Part shown: one piece after another, positions 1 through 6,149 of the stretch | Layout: every line of letters begins with the position of its first letter | Position numbering within the stretch: the stretch's first letter is position 1 | Assembly: GCA_016293065.1 (NCBI GenBank) | Contig: JAEDEY010000104.1 | Span: 1 to 6,149, forward strand | DNA from: Bacteroidales bacterium | GTDB lineage: Bacteria; Bacteroidota; Bacteroidia; Bacteroidales; UBA3663 | Reading direction: 5' to 3' | DNA: 6,149 nt | The notes under the pieces: generated by a model | The model's database searches: none | Told to the model about the DNA's origin: nothing | Seen by the model: the letters and a program-made list of their open reading frames with translations, nothing else | Translations under genes and position numbers: made by a program

Positions 1-1446
1 ATTCGCCAACTGATAGGCGAAGCAACAGAATACGATAAGAAGCAGGCTTTGGAGGTGAAGAAGCCAAAGAGCTGGTGCAAAAGCGTGAGTGCCTTTGCCA
101 ATGGCATTGGTGGTAAACTTGTATGGGGCATTGCCGATGACAACACGTTGGTTGGTCTTACTGATGCAACAGGCGATTCGGAGAAGATCAGCGAGGCAAT
201 CAAGAGCCACATTGACCCTATTCCCGACTTCAAATTGTCGTTTGCCAAGTGCGAGGATAAGGAGTTTGTTGTACTCGATGTAATGCCAGGAGCTCAGACT
301 CCTTATTATTATATAGGTGACGGGCAGATGCAAGCCTTTGTACGTGTTGGTAACGAGAGTGTAGTAGCAAGTGTGACGAAACATAAGGAACTGGTACTGA
401 AAGGTTCCCATTTGTCGTATGACAGTCAGGTATCTCGCTGGAGATTTGAAGACATGGCATTTACCGTTTTGCGTGCCACTTACTTCAATCGCACTAACCG
501 CTCGTTCGAGGATAGCGACTACGAATCGTTTGGCATTATCAACAATAAGGGAGAACTGACCAATGCAGGAGCTCTTCTTGCAGACTATTCTCCAGTGCGT
601 CATTCACGTCTGTTCTGCACTCGCTGGAATGGTGTGGATAAGGCAAATGGTGTGATGGATGCCTTGGACGATGAGGAATACAGCGGCAGTTTGATCTCTC
701 TCCTTCAAGCAGGTATGGACTTTGTACGCCGAAACTCAAAGAAAGCTTGGCGCAAGACTCCTGACAATCGTCTTGAATACCCTGAATACCCAGAGCGTGC
801 CGTGGAAGAGGGTTTGGTAAACGCCCTCATTCATCGCAACTACCTGGAACTGGGTAGTGAAGTACATATTGACATGTATGATGACCGACTTGAGATATTC
901 TCACCTGGTGGTCTCATGGATGGAGGTTCTATCAAGGACATGGACGTTATGAATATGGCTTCTCGCCGTAGGAACCCTGTCCTTGCAGATGTGTTTAACC
1001 GATTGAAGTACATGGAACGTAGAGGATCAGGTTTCAAGAAGATCATCTCTGCCTACAAAGAGCATGAAGGCTACAAGGAGGGAATGGATCCTGCTTTCTC
1101 TACCCCTTGGGATAGCTTTGTACTGACATTGCCAAAGTTTAATGTAGATGGTGTAGAAGGTGTCTATGTCAGCAATGGAGAAGACACAGAAGACAACATC
1201 GAGCAGGGTGGTCAGAAAAGTGGTCAGAAAAGTGGTCAGAAAGGTGGTCAGAAAGAAGAAGAGAAAACCATTGACACTATTCTCCGTCTCATAAAAGACA
1301 ATCCTAGCATAACACGAAAAGTGCTGGCACAAACCGTTGGTATCTCTCCGAGTGCAATACAAAAGCATATCAACCGACTGAAAACTGATGGTACCATCGT
1401 TCGCAAGGGTGGAGACAGAGGAGGTTATTGGGAGATTCTCCAATAA
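1..1446 (+). CDS. AlbA_2 (Schlafen AAA_4-type) / RecG-C-like ATP-binding protein with C-terminal winged helix, 5' partial
   Basis: The protein is probably a cytoplasmic ATP-dependent DNA-binding or regulatory protein; its substrate is unknown. The frame is open from base 1, and the TTG at 49 lies inside the first domain, so the true start is upstream of the window. Residues below are counted from that TTG. Residues 1-105 resemble the AlbA_2 domain, with the typical SAFANGIGGKLVWGI core at 14-28. Residues about 245-340 resemble the ATP-binding domain seen at the C-terminus of RecG-like proteins (HATPase_c_4, GHKL fold): N-box EGLVNALIHRNY (254-265, Asn258), DDRLEIFSPGGL (278-289) and ERRGSGFKKI (323-332). 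A Gly/Ser-Gly-Gln-Lys linker (387-402) leads to a winged helix (about 407-464), with VLAQTVGISPSAIQKHINRL as the likely HTH. The stop is TAA at 1444-1446. The domain family is clear; the biological role is not. Such proteins are usually annotated as transcriptional regulators or simply ATP-binding proteins. Confidence 0.88.
   Translation: MRQLIGEATEYDKKQALEVKKPKSWCKSVSAFANGIGGKLVWGIADDNTLVGLTDATGDSEKISEAIKSHIDPIPDFKLSFAKCEDKEFVVLDVMPGAQTPYYYIGDGQMQAFVRVGNESVVASVTKHKELVLKGSHLSYDSQVSRWRFEDMAFTVLRATYFNRTNRSFEDSDYESFGIINNKGELTNAGALLADYSPVRHSRLFCTRWNGVDKANGVMDALDDEEYSGSLISLLQAGMDFVRRNSKKAWRKTPDNRLEYPEYPERAVEEGLVNALIHRNYLELGSEVHIDMYDDRLEIFSPGGLMDGGSIKDMDVMNMASRRRNPVLADVFNRLKYMERRGSGFKKIISAYKEHEGYKEGMDPAFSTPWDSFVLTLPKFNVDGVEGVYVSNGEDTEDNIEQGGQKSGQKSGQKGGQKEEEKTIDTILRLIKDNPSITRKVLAQTVGISPSAIQKHINRLKTDGTIVRKGGDRGGYWEILQ
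1207..1254 (+). repeat. Four in-frame copies of a 12-base tandem repeat (linker)
   Basis: Four consecutive units of RGTGGTCAGAAA occur here: GGTGGTCAGAAA, two copies of AGTGGTCAGAAA, then GGTGGTCAGAAA. They encode GGQK, SGQK, SGQK and GGQK between the ATPase domain and the winged helix of the gene at 1-1446. Because the unit is 12 bases, gain or loss of copies would lengthen or shorten the linker by four residues without shifting the frame. Confidence 0.95.
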
Positions 1447-1460
1447 TCCTCTTCATATAA

Positions 1461-1595
1461 GGTGCTTGGCAAAAGGAATCGGCAGCAGGAAGTATTTCTC
1501 GCTTGATTAAGGAAGCTGTTGAGTCTGGCAGAATTAAAGCTCTTGACCCAACAACAGCCCGCAGGTATATGAAGTACATTTCGTCTTGGGCATAA
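1461..1595 (+). pseudogene. Remnant C-terminus of a related AAA_4/RecG-C-like ATP-binding protein
   Basis: This open stretch has no start codon and is preceded by a stop at 1458-1460. It encodes 44 residues ending at TAA 1593-1595. The translation contains GSISRLIKEAVESGRIKAL followed by DPTTARRYMKYISSWA. From memory of the family, this matches the conserved tail (helix-turn-helix, then a TAPRYMKY..FWA-like ending) found on other Bacteroidota AlbA_2/RecG-C-type proteins, which is different from the winged helix of the intact gene just upstream. Another frame from 1447 reads SSSYKVLGKRNRQ, which could be the preceding part of the same tail after a frameshift. It is probably a decayed remnant left by recombination or gene loss. 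The family assignment rests on recalled similarity, not on a search. Confidence 0.55.
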
Positions 1596-1600
1596 AGAAA

Positions 1601-1626
1601 TTTAATTTGCCGGTAATTTGCCGAGA
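1601..1626. repeat. Operator-like element, copy 1
   Basis: This copy contains TAATTTGCCG at 1603-1612 and again at 1614-1623, a perfect 10-base direct repeat at 11-base spacing, which is about one helical turn. The whole 26-base element recurs 88 bases downstream (1689-1714) with three differences. It sits in the spacer before the SNF2-helicase gene, so a regulatory binding site is a reasonable inference. No binding protein can be named. Confidence 0.5.
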
Positions 1627-1688
1627 ACAGACTGATTTATGTACATGGATTCGTAAAATACTGATTTTCAGTAGTCAAATTGATTCTG

Positions 1689-1714
1689 TTTAAGTTGCTG
1701 GTAATTTGCTGAGA
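1689..1714. repeat. Operator-like element, copy 2
   Basis: This is the second copy of the 1601-1626 element, matching it at 23 of 26 positions. The half-sites are TAAGTTGCTG (1691-1700) and TAATTTGCTG (1702-1711), again 11 bases apart. It ends 18 bases before the helicase start codon at 1733, where a bound protein could block transcription or translation initiation. The two C-to-T differences fall at the same place in both half-sites, which points to paired or duplicated sites rather than chance similarity. Confidence 0.5.
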
Positions 1715-1732
1715 TAGATAAGAACATATAAT

Positions 1733-4700
1733 ATGGCAACAAAATACGGAAAGACATGGTGGGGCGAGCAATGGCTTGGCGCACTAAAAAATATTGATTA
1801 CAGCAACCGATTGCCTCGTGGCGCTTCATACGCTCGTAATGGTATGGTGCAAGAGATAAACTTCTCGGACAATATCATTAGTGCGAAAGTGAAGGGAAGT
1901 CGGCGGACACCCTATAGCGAGACCATCAAACTGCCCGAGTTCTCATCGAAGGATGTTGACAAACTCATCAAACTGATACAGGAACAGCCTGTTGTGCTGA
2001 GCAAGCTCTTCAACCGACAGCTGGATGAATCGTTGGCAAAGATGGCAGAAGAGGCAGGTATGCCATTGTTCCCTAAGCAATGGAAGGACTTGAAGATGAA
2101 CTGTTCATGTCCTGACTGGGCTGTGCCTTGCAAGCATCTGGCTGCTGTCATCTACAAAACGAGCATGGAGATTGACAATAATCCGTTCCTTGTACTCTCG
2201 CTGCATGGTGTTGACCTGATGGCAGAACTGGAGAAGCGTGGCATAACGGCTGCCGACTCCACAGAGTTGATGGAGGTGGAGAACACGAGTGCTGTGTATG
2301 CCACTATGGAACAGATGCAACTGAGGCCTGTGCCTGATCAGATGCCCGACTACACATTGCTCTCCGACCTTACTTTGCCTTTGTCCAATCTTCTTCCTTC
2401 ATCACCAGCATTCTGTCATGATGGCGATTTCCAACAGACGTACCAGAAAGAACTGCTGTACATAAGTAAGGTGGCAACAAAGGTGTTGCAGGATAAGCAG
2501 AAACTGCATGAAGGTACCAGCGGCAAGACATTGAGCAAACGTGAGGTTGTTTCAGTTGACGATATTCGCCTTCCTCTCCTTCAGCAACTGCTCGACATCA
2601 ATATTGACTTCCTGCGTGACTATGATGATTATATCGTAGCCCTTCGCAGCGTGCTCATCTGTGCGCTTCAGCTGATAGCGCATGGTTGCATCGTTCCACA
2701 GATTTACTATGACCTTGTGATAAGCAAGGGACGTGGACGTGCCAAGACAAAGGAGGAGAAGGAATACCACATCGTATGGCAACCTGCCATGATTGACGAA
2801 GCTACCCGAAGCATTGTTGGCAGATTGGGACAGAGCAAGGAACTTGTCTGCAAGATGATAACGTCACTCGTTCCTATGTTATCGCATGAGAGCAAGGATG
2901 AACTATTCTATGACCTGTTCTTCAAAGCAGAGTGTTCGCGTTTCAATGGTATCGGAGAGACGAACACCCCTGGCGGCATACGTTCGTGGCTCGATCGCTA
3001 CTTCATGCAGAACAAGCATCAGTTAACGTTCCTGATTGACGAGACGGAAGAAGGCTTTGCCGTGGATGTAAAGGCAGATGATCATCCGTTGGCAGATGTG
3101 ATGACAAAGAAGGCATACGCATCAGGCAGAATGGAGATACTGCGTCAGCTTGCCATCCTCTGCGACATAGTTGACGGACTTGATGCTTATATCAACGATA
3201 AGGGCAAGCGAAGCATTGATTTCACGATGCGAACTTTCCCTGCATTCCTGCTGCAAGTGATTCCTGCCATGCGTTTGCTTGGTGTGAACGTCATCATGCC
3301 AAAGGCTTTGCAGACACTTATCCGTCCGCAGATATCCGTAAAGTTGAAATCAAAGGGAAAGGATTCAAATGGGTTCCTGTCAATGAGCGATCTGCTCGAC
3401 TTCAACTGGCAGGTGGCTGTGGGCAATGTGTTCCTGTCGCCCGAAGAGTTTGACCGGTTGCTTGGTCATGCCAGCGGTCTTCTACGCTTCAAGGAACAGT
3501 ATGTCTATATCGACGAGGCTGGAATGGCGAAACTACAAAAAGTGCTGAATGCACCACCAAAGATAAAGCCAGGCGAACTGTTGCAAGCGGCATTGAGTGG
3601 CGAATACAATGGCGCACCAGTAGAACTTACAGACGAAGTGCGCGAACTCATTCGTCAGTTTACCTCACAAAGCATCATACCACTGCCAGAAGGCATCAAT
3701 GCACAGTTGCGACCCTATCAGGAGCGAGGCTATTCATGGATGTATCGCAATATGAAGATAGGCTTCGGCAGCATCATAGCAGATGACATGGGTCTCGGTA
3801 AGACCTTGCAGGTTATCACTCTGCTGCTGAAAATGAAGGAAGAGGGTGCAATGGACAAGAAGAAAGCACTTGTAGTTGTGCCAACTGGTTTGCTGCACAA
3901 TTGGCAGTCGGAGGTGAAGCGCTTTGCCCCTCAAATGACCACTGGCGTATATCATGGTACTGCACGCGACCTGAAGGACGATGATTGCAAGAATGCTGAC
4001 ATCATCCTTTCGACATACGGTGTGGTGCGTTCGGATGCTGACAAACTGAAAAAACTGAAATGGCAAGTCCTTGTAATAGACGAAGCCCAGAACATCAAGA
4101 ACAGCGATACTGCACAGAGCAAGGCGATACACAGCATACCAGCAGATTGTCATATCGCTATGAGTGGTACACCAGTGGAGAATCGTTTGTCAGAGTTCTG
4201 GAGTATCATAGACTTTACGAACAACGGTTATCTCGGTTCGGCAAAGGACTTCTCTGATTCATACGCGAGGCCGATACAGAAGTATGGTGACAGTCATGTG
4301 GCAGAACGTTTCCGCAAGGTAACTGCTCCGTTCATGATGCGACGACTGAAGACGGACAAGAGCATCATCAGCGATCTGCCAGATAAGATAGAGCGTAATG
4401 AATTGGCATCACTCACTCCCGATCAGGCAGCTCTATACCAAGAGACCGTCAACAAATGTATGGCAGTTATCGAGAGCATAGAGGGAGAGGACAACCAGAC
4501 ACTTTTCAAGCGTCAGGGACTTATCCTGCAGATGATGCTTGCCTTGAAGCAGATTTGCAATCATCCGACACAGTATCTCAAGGACAACCGTATGGATCCG
4601 GCGCTATCGGGAAAGACGGAAATGTTGCTCGATATGCTTCGCAGTATCATTGATGCCGACGAGAAAGTACTTATCTTCACGCAGTTCCGAGAGATGGGAG

Positions 4701-5122
4701 ATTTGCTCCAGCACTTCATCCGTACCACCCTGGATGAAGAACCGATGTTCTATCATGGTGGATGCTCATTGAAACAGCGTCAGGAAATGGTTGACCGTTT
4801 CCAGAACAATCGCAACGACCGTATCTTCATTCTTTCGTTGAAGGCTGCCGGTACTGGTCTCAACCTCACGGCAGCAACCCACGTCATACATTACGACCTA
4901 TGGTGGAACCCTGCGGTAGAAGCACAGGCGACCGACCGTGCATATCGTATCGGCCAGCACAAGAACGTGCAGGTGCATCGCTTTATTACGCAAAACACCT
5001 TCGAGGAGCGCATTGATGCCATGATACAAGAAAAGAAGCATCTTGCTGACCTCACAGTATCTACAGGCGAGAATTGGATTGGCAAACTTTCAAACAAGGA
5101 ACTGCACAAAATCTTTGGATGA
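1733..5122 (+). CDS. SWIM zinc finger / SNF2-family DNA helicase (DEAD/DEAH-type ATPase)
   Basis: This is a 1129-residue ATP-dependent DNA translocase of the Swi2/Snf2 class (superfamily 2), expected to act on DNA or protein-DNA complexes in the cytoplasm. A SWIM zinc finger is visible as CSCPDWAVPCKH, with ligands Cys124, Cys126, Cys133 and His135. Residues about 551-600 (starting MSDLLDFNWQVAVGNVFLS) resemble the SNF2-helicase-associated region DUF3670. The helicase core is complete: LRPYQERGYSWM (659-670), Walker A DDMGLGKT (684-691, Lys690), VVPTGLLHNW (715-724), Walker B DEAQ (783-786), SGTPVENR (811-818), VLIFTQF (979-985), AAGTGLNL (1038-1045) and arginine-finger motif QATDRAYRIGQ (1065-1075). 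All key residues are present, so the enzyme looks active. The ATG at 1733 is the start that precedes the conserved N-terminal KTWWGEQW; it has an A/T-rich leader and no clear Shine-Dalgarno, as is common in Bacteroidota. In many other bacteria the SWIM protein and helicase are separate adjacent genes; here they are one chain. The exact cellular role is unknown. Confidence 0.95.
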   Translation: MATKYGKTWWGEQWLGALKNIDYSNRLPRGASYARNGMVQEINFSDNIISAKVKGSRRTPYSETIKLPEFSSKDVDKLIKLIQEQPVVLSKLFNRQLDESLAKMAEEAGMPLFPKQWKDLKMNCSCPDWAVPCKHLAAVIYKTSMEIDNNPFLVLSLHGVDLMAELEKRGITAADSTELMEVENTSAVYATMEQMQLRPVPDQMPDYTLLSDLTLPLSNLLPSSPAFCHDGDFQQTYQKELLYISKVATKVLQDKQKLHEGTSGKTLSKREVVSVDDIRLPLLQQLLDINIDFLRDYDDYIVALRSVLICALQLIAHGCIVPQIYYDLVISKGRGRAKTKEEKEYHIVWQPAMIDEATRSIVGRLGQSKELVCKMITSLVPMLSHESKDELFYDLFFKAECSRFNGIGETNTPGGIRSWLDRYFMQNKHQLTFLIDETEEGFAVDVKADDHPLADVMTKKAYASGRMEILRQLAILCDIVDGLDAYINDKGKRSIDFTMRTFPAFLLQVIPAMRLLGVNVIMPKALQTLIRPQISVKLKSKGKDSNGFLSMSDLLDFNWQVAVGNVFLSPEEFDRLLGHASGLLRFKEQYVYIDEAGMAKLQKVLNAPPKIKPGELLQAALSGEYNGAPVELTDEVRELIRQFTSQSIIPLPEGINAQLRPYQERGYSWMYRNMKIGFGSIIADDMGLGKTLQVITLLLKMKEEGAMDKKKALVVVPTGLLHNWQSEVKRFAPQMTTGVYHGTARDLKDDDCKNADIILSTYGVVRSDADKLKKLKWQVLVIDEAQNIKNSDTAQSKAIHSIPADCHIAMSGTPVENRLSEFWSIIDFTNNGYLGSAKDFSDSYARPIQKYGDSHVAERFRKVTAPFMMRRLKTDKSIISDLPDKIERNELASLTPDQAALYQETVNKCMAVIESIEGEDNQTLFKRQGLILQMMLALKQICNHPTQYLKDNRMDPALSGKTEMLLDMLRSIIDADEKVLIFTQFREMGDLLQHFIRTTLDEEPMFYHGGCSLKQRQEMVDRFQNNRNDRIFILSLKAAGTGLNLTAATHVIHYDLWWNPAVEAQATDRAYRIGQHKNVQVHRFITQNTFEERIDAMIQEKKHLADLTVSTGENWIGKLSNKELHKIFG

Positions 5123-5337
5123 ACGACTCGTTTTTTTGGTTGATGACAACAAAGATTATCCGAATTAACTGCATGAAAGATGTTTGGCAACTGGAAATAG
5201 CATTTATCGATTTCTATTTTTGTTTATCTTTACTACCTCAATAACGTACTCTTATCGTCTACGTGTTTACATAACAATCTGATACACAGATATGTTTATA
5301 TTCGAGGAGGTCAAGTAAGCACATATTGAATAAGCAT
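5123..5337. other. Noncoding spacer downstream of the helicase gene
   Basis: No credible gene is seen in this A/T-rich stretch. A run of seven T follows the stop codon (5131-5137) after a very short AACG/CGTT stem, which is at best a weak terminator. TATTTTTG at 5215-5222 matches the Bacteroidota -7 promoter pattern TAnnTTTG, but the only upstream TTTG (5183-5186) is 28 bases away, which is too far for a normal -33 box. An AGGAGG at 5305-5310 is not followed by a start codon at usable distance. Confidence 0.5.
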
Positions 5338-5388
5338 AAACTGAATGCGTGTAGCTCCCAAGGAGTTGCACGCATTCAGTTTGTTTTT
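5338..5388 (+). terminator. Strong intrinsic terminator hairpin
   Basis: The arms AAACTGAATGCGTG (5338-5351) and CACGCATTCAGTTT (5369-5382) are perfectly complementary over 14 bases. Pairing continues inward through UAGCUCC and GGAGUUG, with two G-U pairs, to give a stem of 21 pairs and a three-base loop (CAA, 5359-5361). The right arm runs into a T-rich tract ending at 5388 (GTTTTT). The orientation fits termination of + strand transcription, either from the helicase gene 216 bases upstream or from a short transcript starting in the gap. Confidence 0.85.
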
Positions 5389-5442
5389 ACCACAACTATT
5401 TTGCCATTACATACATCACAATCGACCACAAATCTGCACCCC

Positions 5443-5479
5443 AAAATAGCCACAGAACCTTACAACCTGTGGCTATTTT
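5443..5479. terminator. Bidirectional terminator hairpin between converging genes
   Basis: The arms AAAATAGCCACAG (5443-5455) and CTGTGGCTATTTT (5467-5479) form a perfect 13-base stem with an 11-base loop. The stem starts with four A and ends with four T, so it reads as a terminator on either strand. It lies 43 bases beyond the stop of the - strand transposase and could end its transcript as well as + strand read-through. It may lie inside the insertion element, near its end. Confidence 0.75.
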
Positions 5480-5503
5480 ATACAATAAATCAAATTAGTA
5501 CTG

Positions 5504-5520
5504 GTGCAATAAATTTGCAC
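5504..5520. repeat. Short inverted repeat next to the transposase stop
   Basis: GTGCAA (5504-5509) and TTGCAC (5515-5520) are perfect inverted arms around a five-base spacer. They lie two bases beyond the 3' end of the transposase frame. The stem is too short to assign a function; it could be part of the element's 3' untranslated end. Confidence 0.4.
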
Positions 5521-5522
5521 GG

Positions 5523-6116
5523 TTAATAAAAATCATCAAATAAAGTGAGTTCTTTGACATTTTGTTTTTGAATGATTGAGTTCTTTGGCTTTGTGATGAG
5601 GTCTCTCAAATCCACTTTTTCGAGTGCTGAGATTCTTATCAACGTAGCTACCTCGGTGATTGAATACGGACTTTTATAGTCTGCCTTTATCTTAGCTATT
5701 AACAGGTATGCAATGATGGCAACCCACAAGTGAGTACGTACTGCATTCTCTGAATACCCCCACAAGGTCTTCTCAACGATGTTCTGCTTTACCCACTTGA
5801 AGAAAACCTCTATGTCCCACCTGTGGCGGTAAAGGTTGGCAACCTCAAGGGCACTAATCTCAAAGTTATTGGTGATAAACACGACGTCATTGTCCATTTC
5901 TGAGTCATGGTAAGTCACCATTCGGATAGTTTCTGGATAGAGCTTCTTCGACCTAAAAGTAGTAAGCCTTATGTTAAAGTCACCGTAGATTCCCGTACTA
6001 GGATCAAAGTCATGCCGATGGTCTGTAACCTCGTATCTCATGTTATCCTTGGGGCGGCTTATCCAGTAAGCACCAGCCTTATGAAAACGATATAGGGCAA
6101 GGGCGAATACGACCTC
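5523..6116 (-). CDS. IS4-family transposase, C-terminal part (5' part disrupted or outside the window)
   Basis: This is the DDE transposase of an insertion sequence, the enzyme that cuts and joins the element's ends. The frame closes with TAA at 5523-5525 and is open back to an in-frame TGA at 6117-6119. The first ATG is at 6041, but family-like sequence (LYRFHKAGAYWISRPKDN) continues upstream of it, so that ATG is internal. Counting from it, YRHRWDIEVFFKWVK at 71-85 carries the IS4 signature Y-x2-R-x3-E-x6-K (Tyr71, Arg74, Glu78, Lys85), where Glu78 is the catalytic glutamate. Full IS4-family transposases are roughly 350-450 residues, so about half is missing, including the first catalytic Asp and probably the second. 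The sequence just before 6116 does not continue in frame, so this copy is probably a pseudogene unless there is a sequencing error near the window edge. Confidence 0.85.
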   Translation of the reverse strand, partial: EVVFALALYRFHKAGAYWISRPKDNMRYEVTDHRHDFDPSTGIYGDFNIRLTTFRSKKLYPETIRMVTYHDSEMDNDVVFITNNFEISALEVANLYRHRWDIEVFFKWVKQNIVEKTLWGYSENAVRTHLWVAIIAYLLIAKIKADYKSPYSITEVATLIRISALEKVDLRDLITKPKNSIIQKQNVKELTLFDDFY

Positions 6117-6149
6117 TCAGAGATGTTTATCGTGCGTCAGAAGTACTTT
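5523..6149 (-). mobile_element. IS4-family insertion sequence, partial (continues past the right edge)
   Basis: The element is supported by the transposase carrying the YREK signature on the - strand. The boundary given is the minimum: the real end lies somewhere to the left of 5523, possibly near or beyond the 5443-5479 hairpin. The terminal inverted repeat and target duplication cannot be identified because the other end is not in the window. Confidence 0.7.

Noticed and set aside
49..51. TTG at 49 as the true start of the first gene
   Set aside because: The frame is open to base 1 and the upstream residues (GEATEYDKKQALEVKK) fit the beginning of an AlbA_2-type domain, so the start is outside the window.
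1207..1254. CRISPR-like array
   Set aside because: The units are 12 bases, contiguous, without spacers, and in frame within a coding sequence.
1027..1443. A 138-codon - strand open frame opposite the first gene
   Set aside because: It is a mirror of the real coding strand; its TTFLTTFLTT run is just the complement of the 12-base repeats.
1727..1732. TATAAT before the helicase start as a -10 box
   Set aside because: It abuts the ATG directly, leaving no room for a leader, and the sigma-70 TATAAT pattern is not the usual one in Bacteroidota.
3734..4153. A 139-codon - strand open frame inside the helicase gene
   Set aside because: It lies opposite the helicase's core motifs (Walker A and B), has no recognisable domain and is explained as a shadow frame.
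5326..5526. A 66-codon + strand open frame starting with TTG
   Set aside because: It spans both strong hairpins, uses a TTG start, has no well-placed ribosome binding site and has low-complexity translation without any family resemblance.

Overview
The window looks like chromosomal or accessory DNA of a Bacteroidota (Bacteroidales) bacterium, with Prevotella/Bacteroides relatives the likeliest. This is inferred from the protein families present, the A/T-rich start region without a clear Shine-Dalgarno before the large gene, and moderate base composition. No rRNA or tRNA is present to confirm it.

Layout. (1) Bases 1-1446, + strand: an ATP-binding regulator-like protein with an AlbA_2/Schlafen-type N-terminal domain, a RecG-C-terminal-like GHKL ATPase domain, a short tandem-repeat linker and a winged helix. 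Its 5' end lies outside the window, because the frame is open to base 1. (2) Bases 1447-1732: a spacer holding a coding remnant (1461-1595) that looks like the C-terminus of a related ATPase, then two copies of a 26-base element, each built from two half-sites 11 bases apart. (3) Bases 1733-5122, + strand: an apparently intact 1129-residue SWIM zinc finger/SNF2-family helicase. (4) Bases 5123-5522: a 400-base gap with two strong hairpins (5338-5388 and 5443-5479). At least the second is placed to separate converging transcription. (5) Bases 5523 to about 6116, - strand: the C-terminal part of an IS4-family transposase. Its reading frame is broken by a stop at 6117-6119, and the rest of the element runs off the window.

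The first two genes lie on the same strand, but the 286-base spacer with its own repeats argues for separate control of the helicase rather than a tight operon. A GHKL-ATPase/DNA-binding protein beside a SWIM-SNF2 helicase and an insertion sequence would fit an accessory or genome-defence neighbourhood. No nuclease, methylase or other effector is visible, so this remains a hypothesis. The best leads for novelty are the duplicated operator-like element before the helicase, the apparent exchange of the C-terminus of the first gene, and a possible short transcript ending at the 5338 hairpin.
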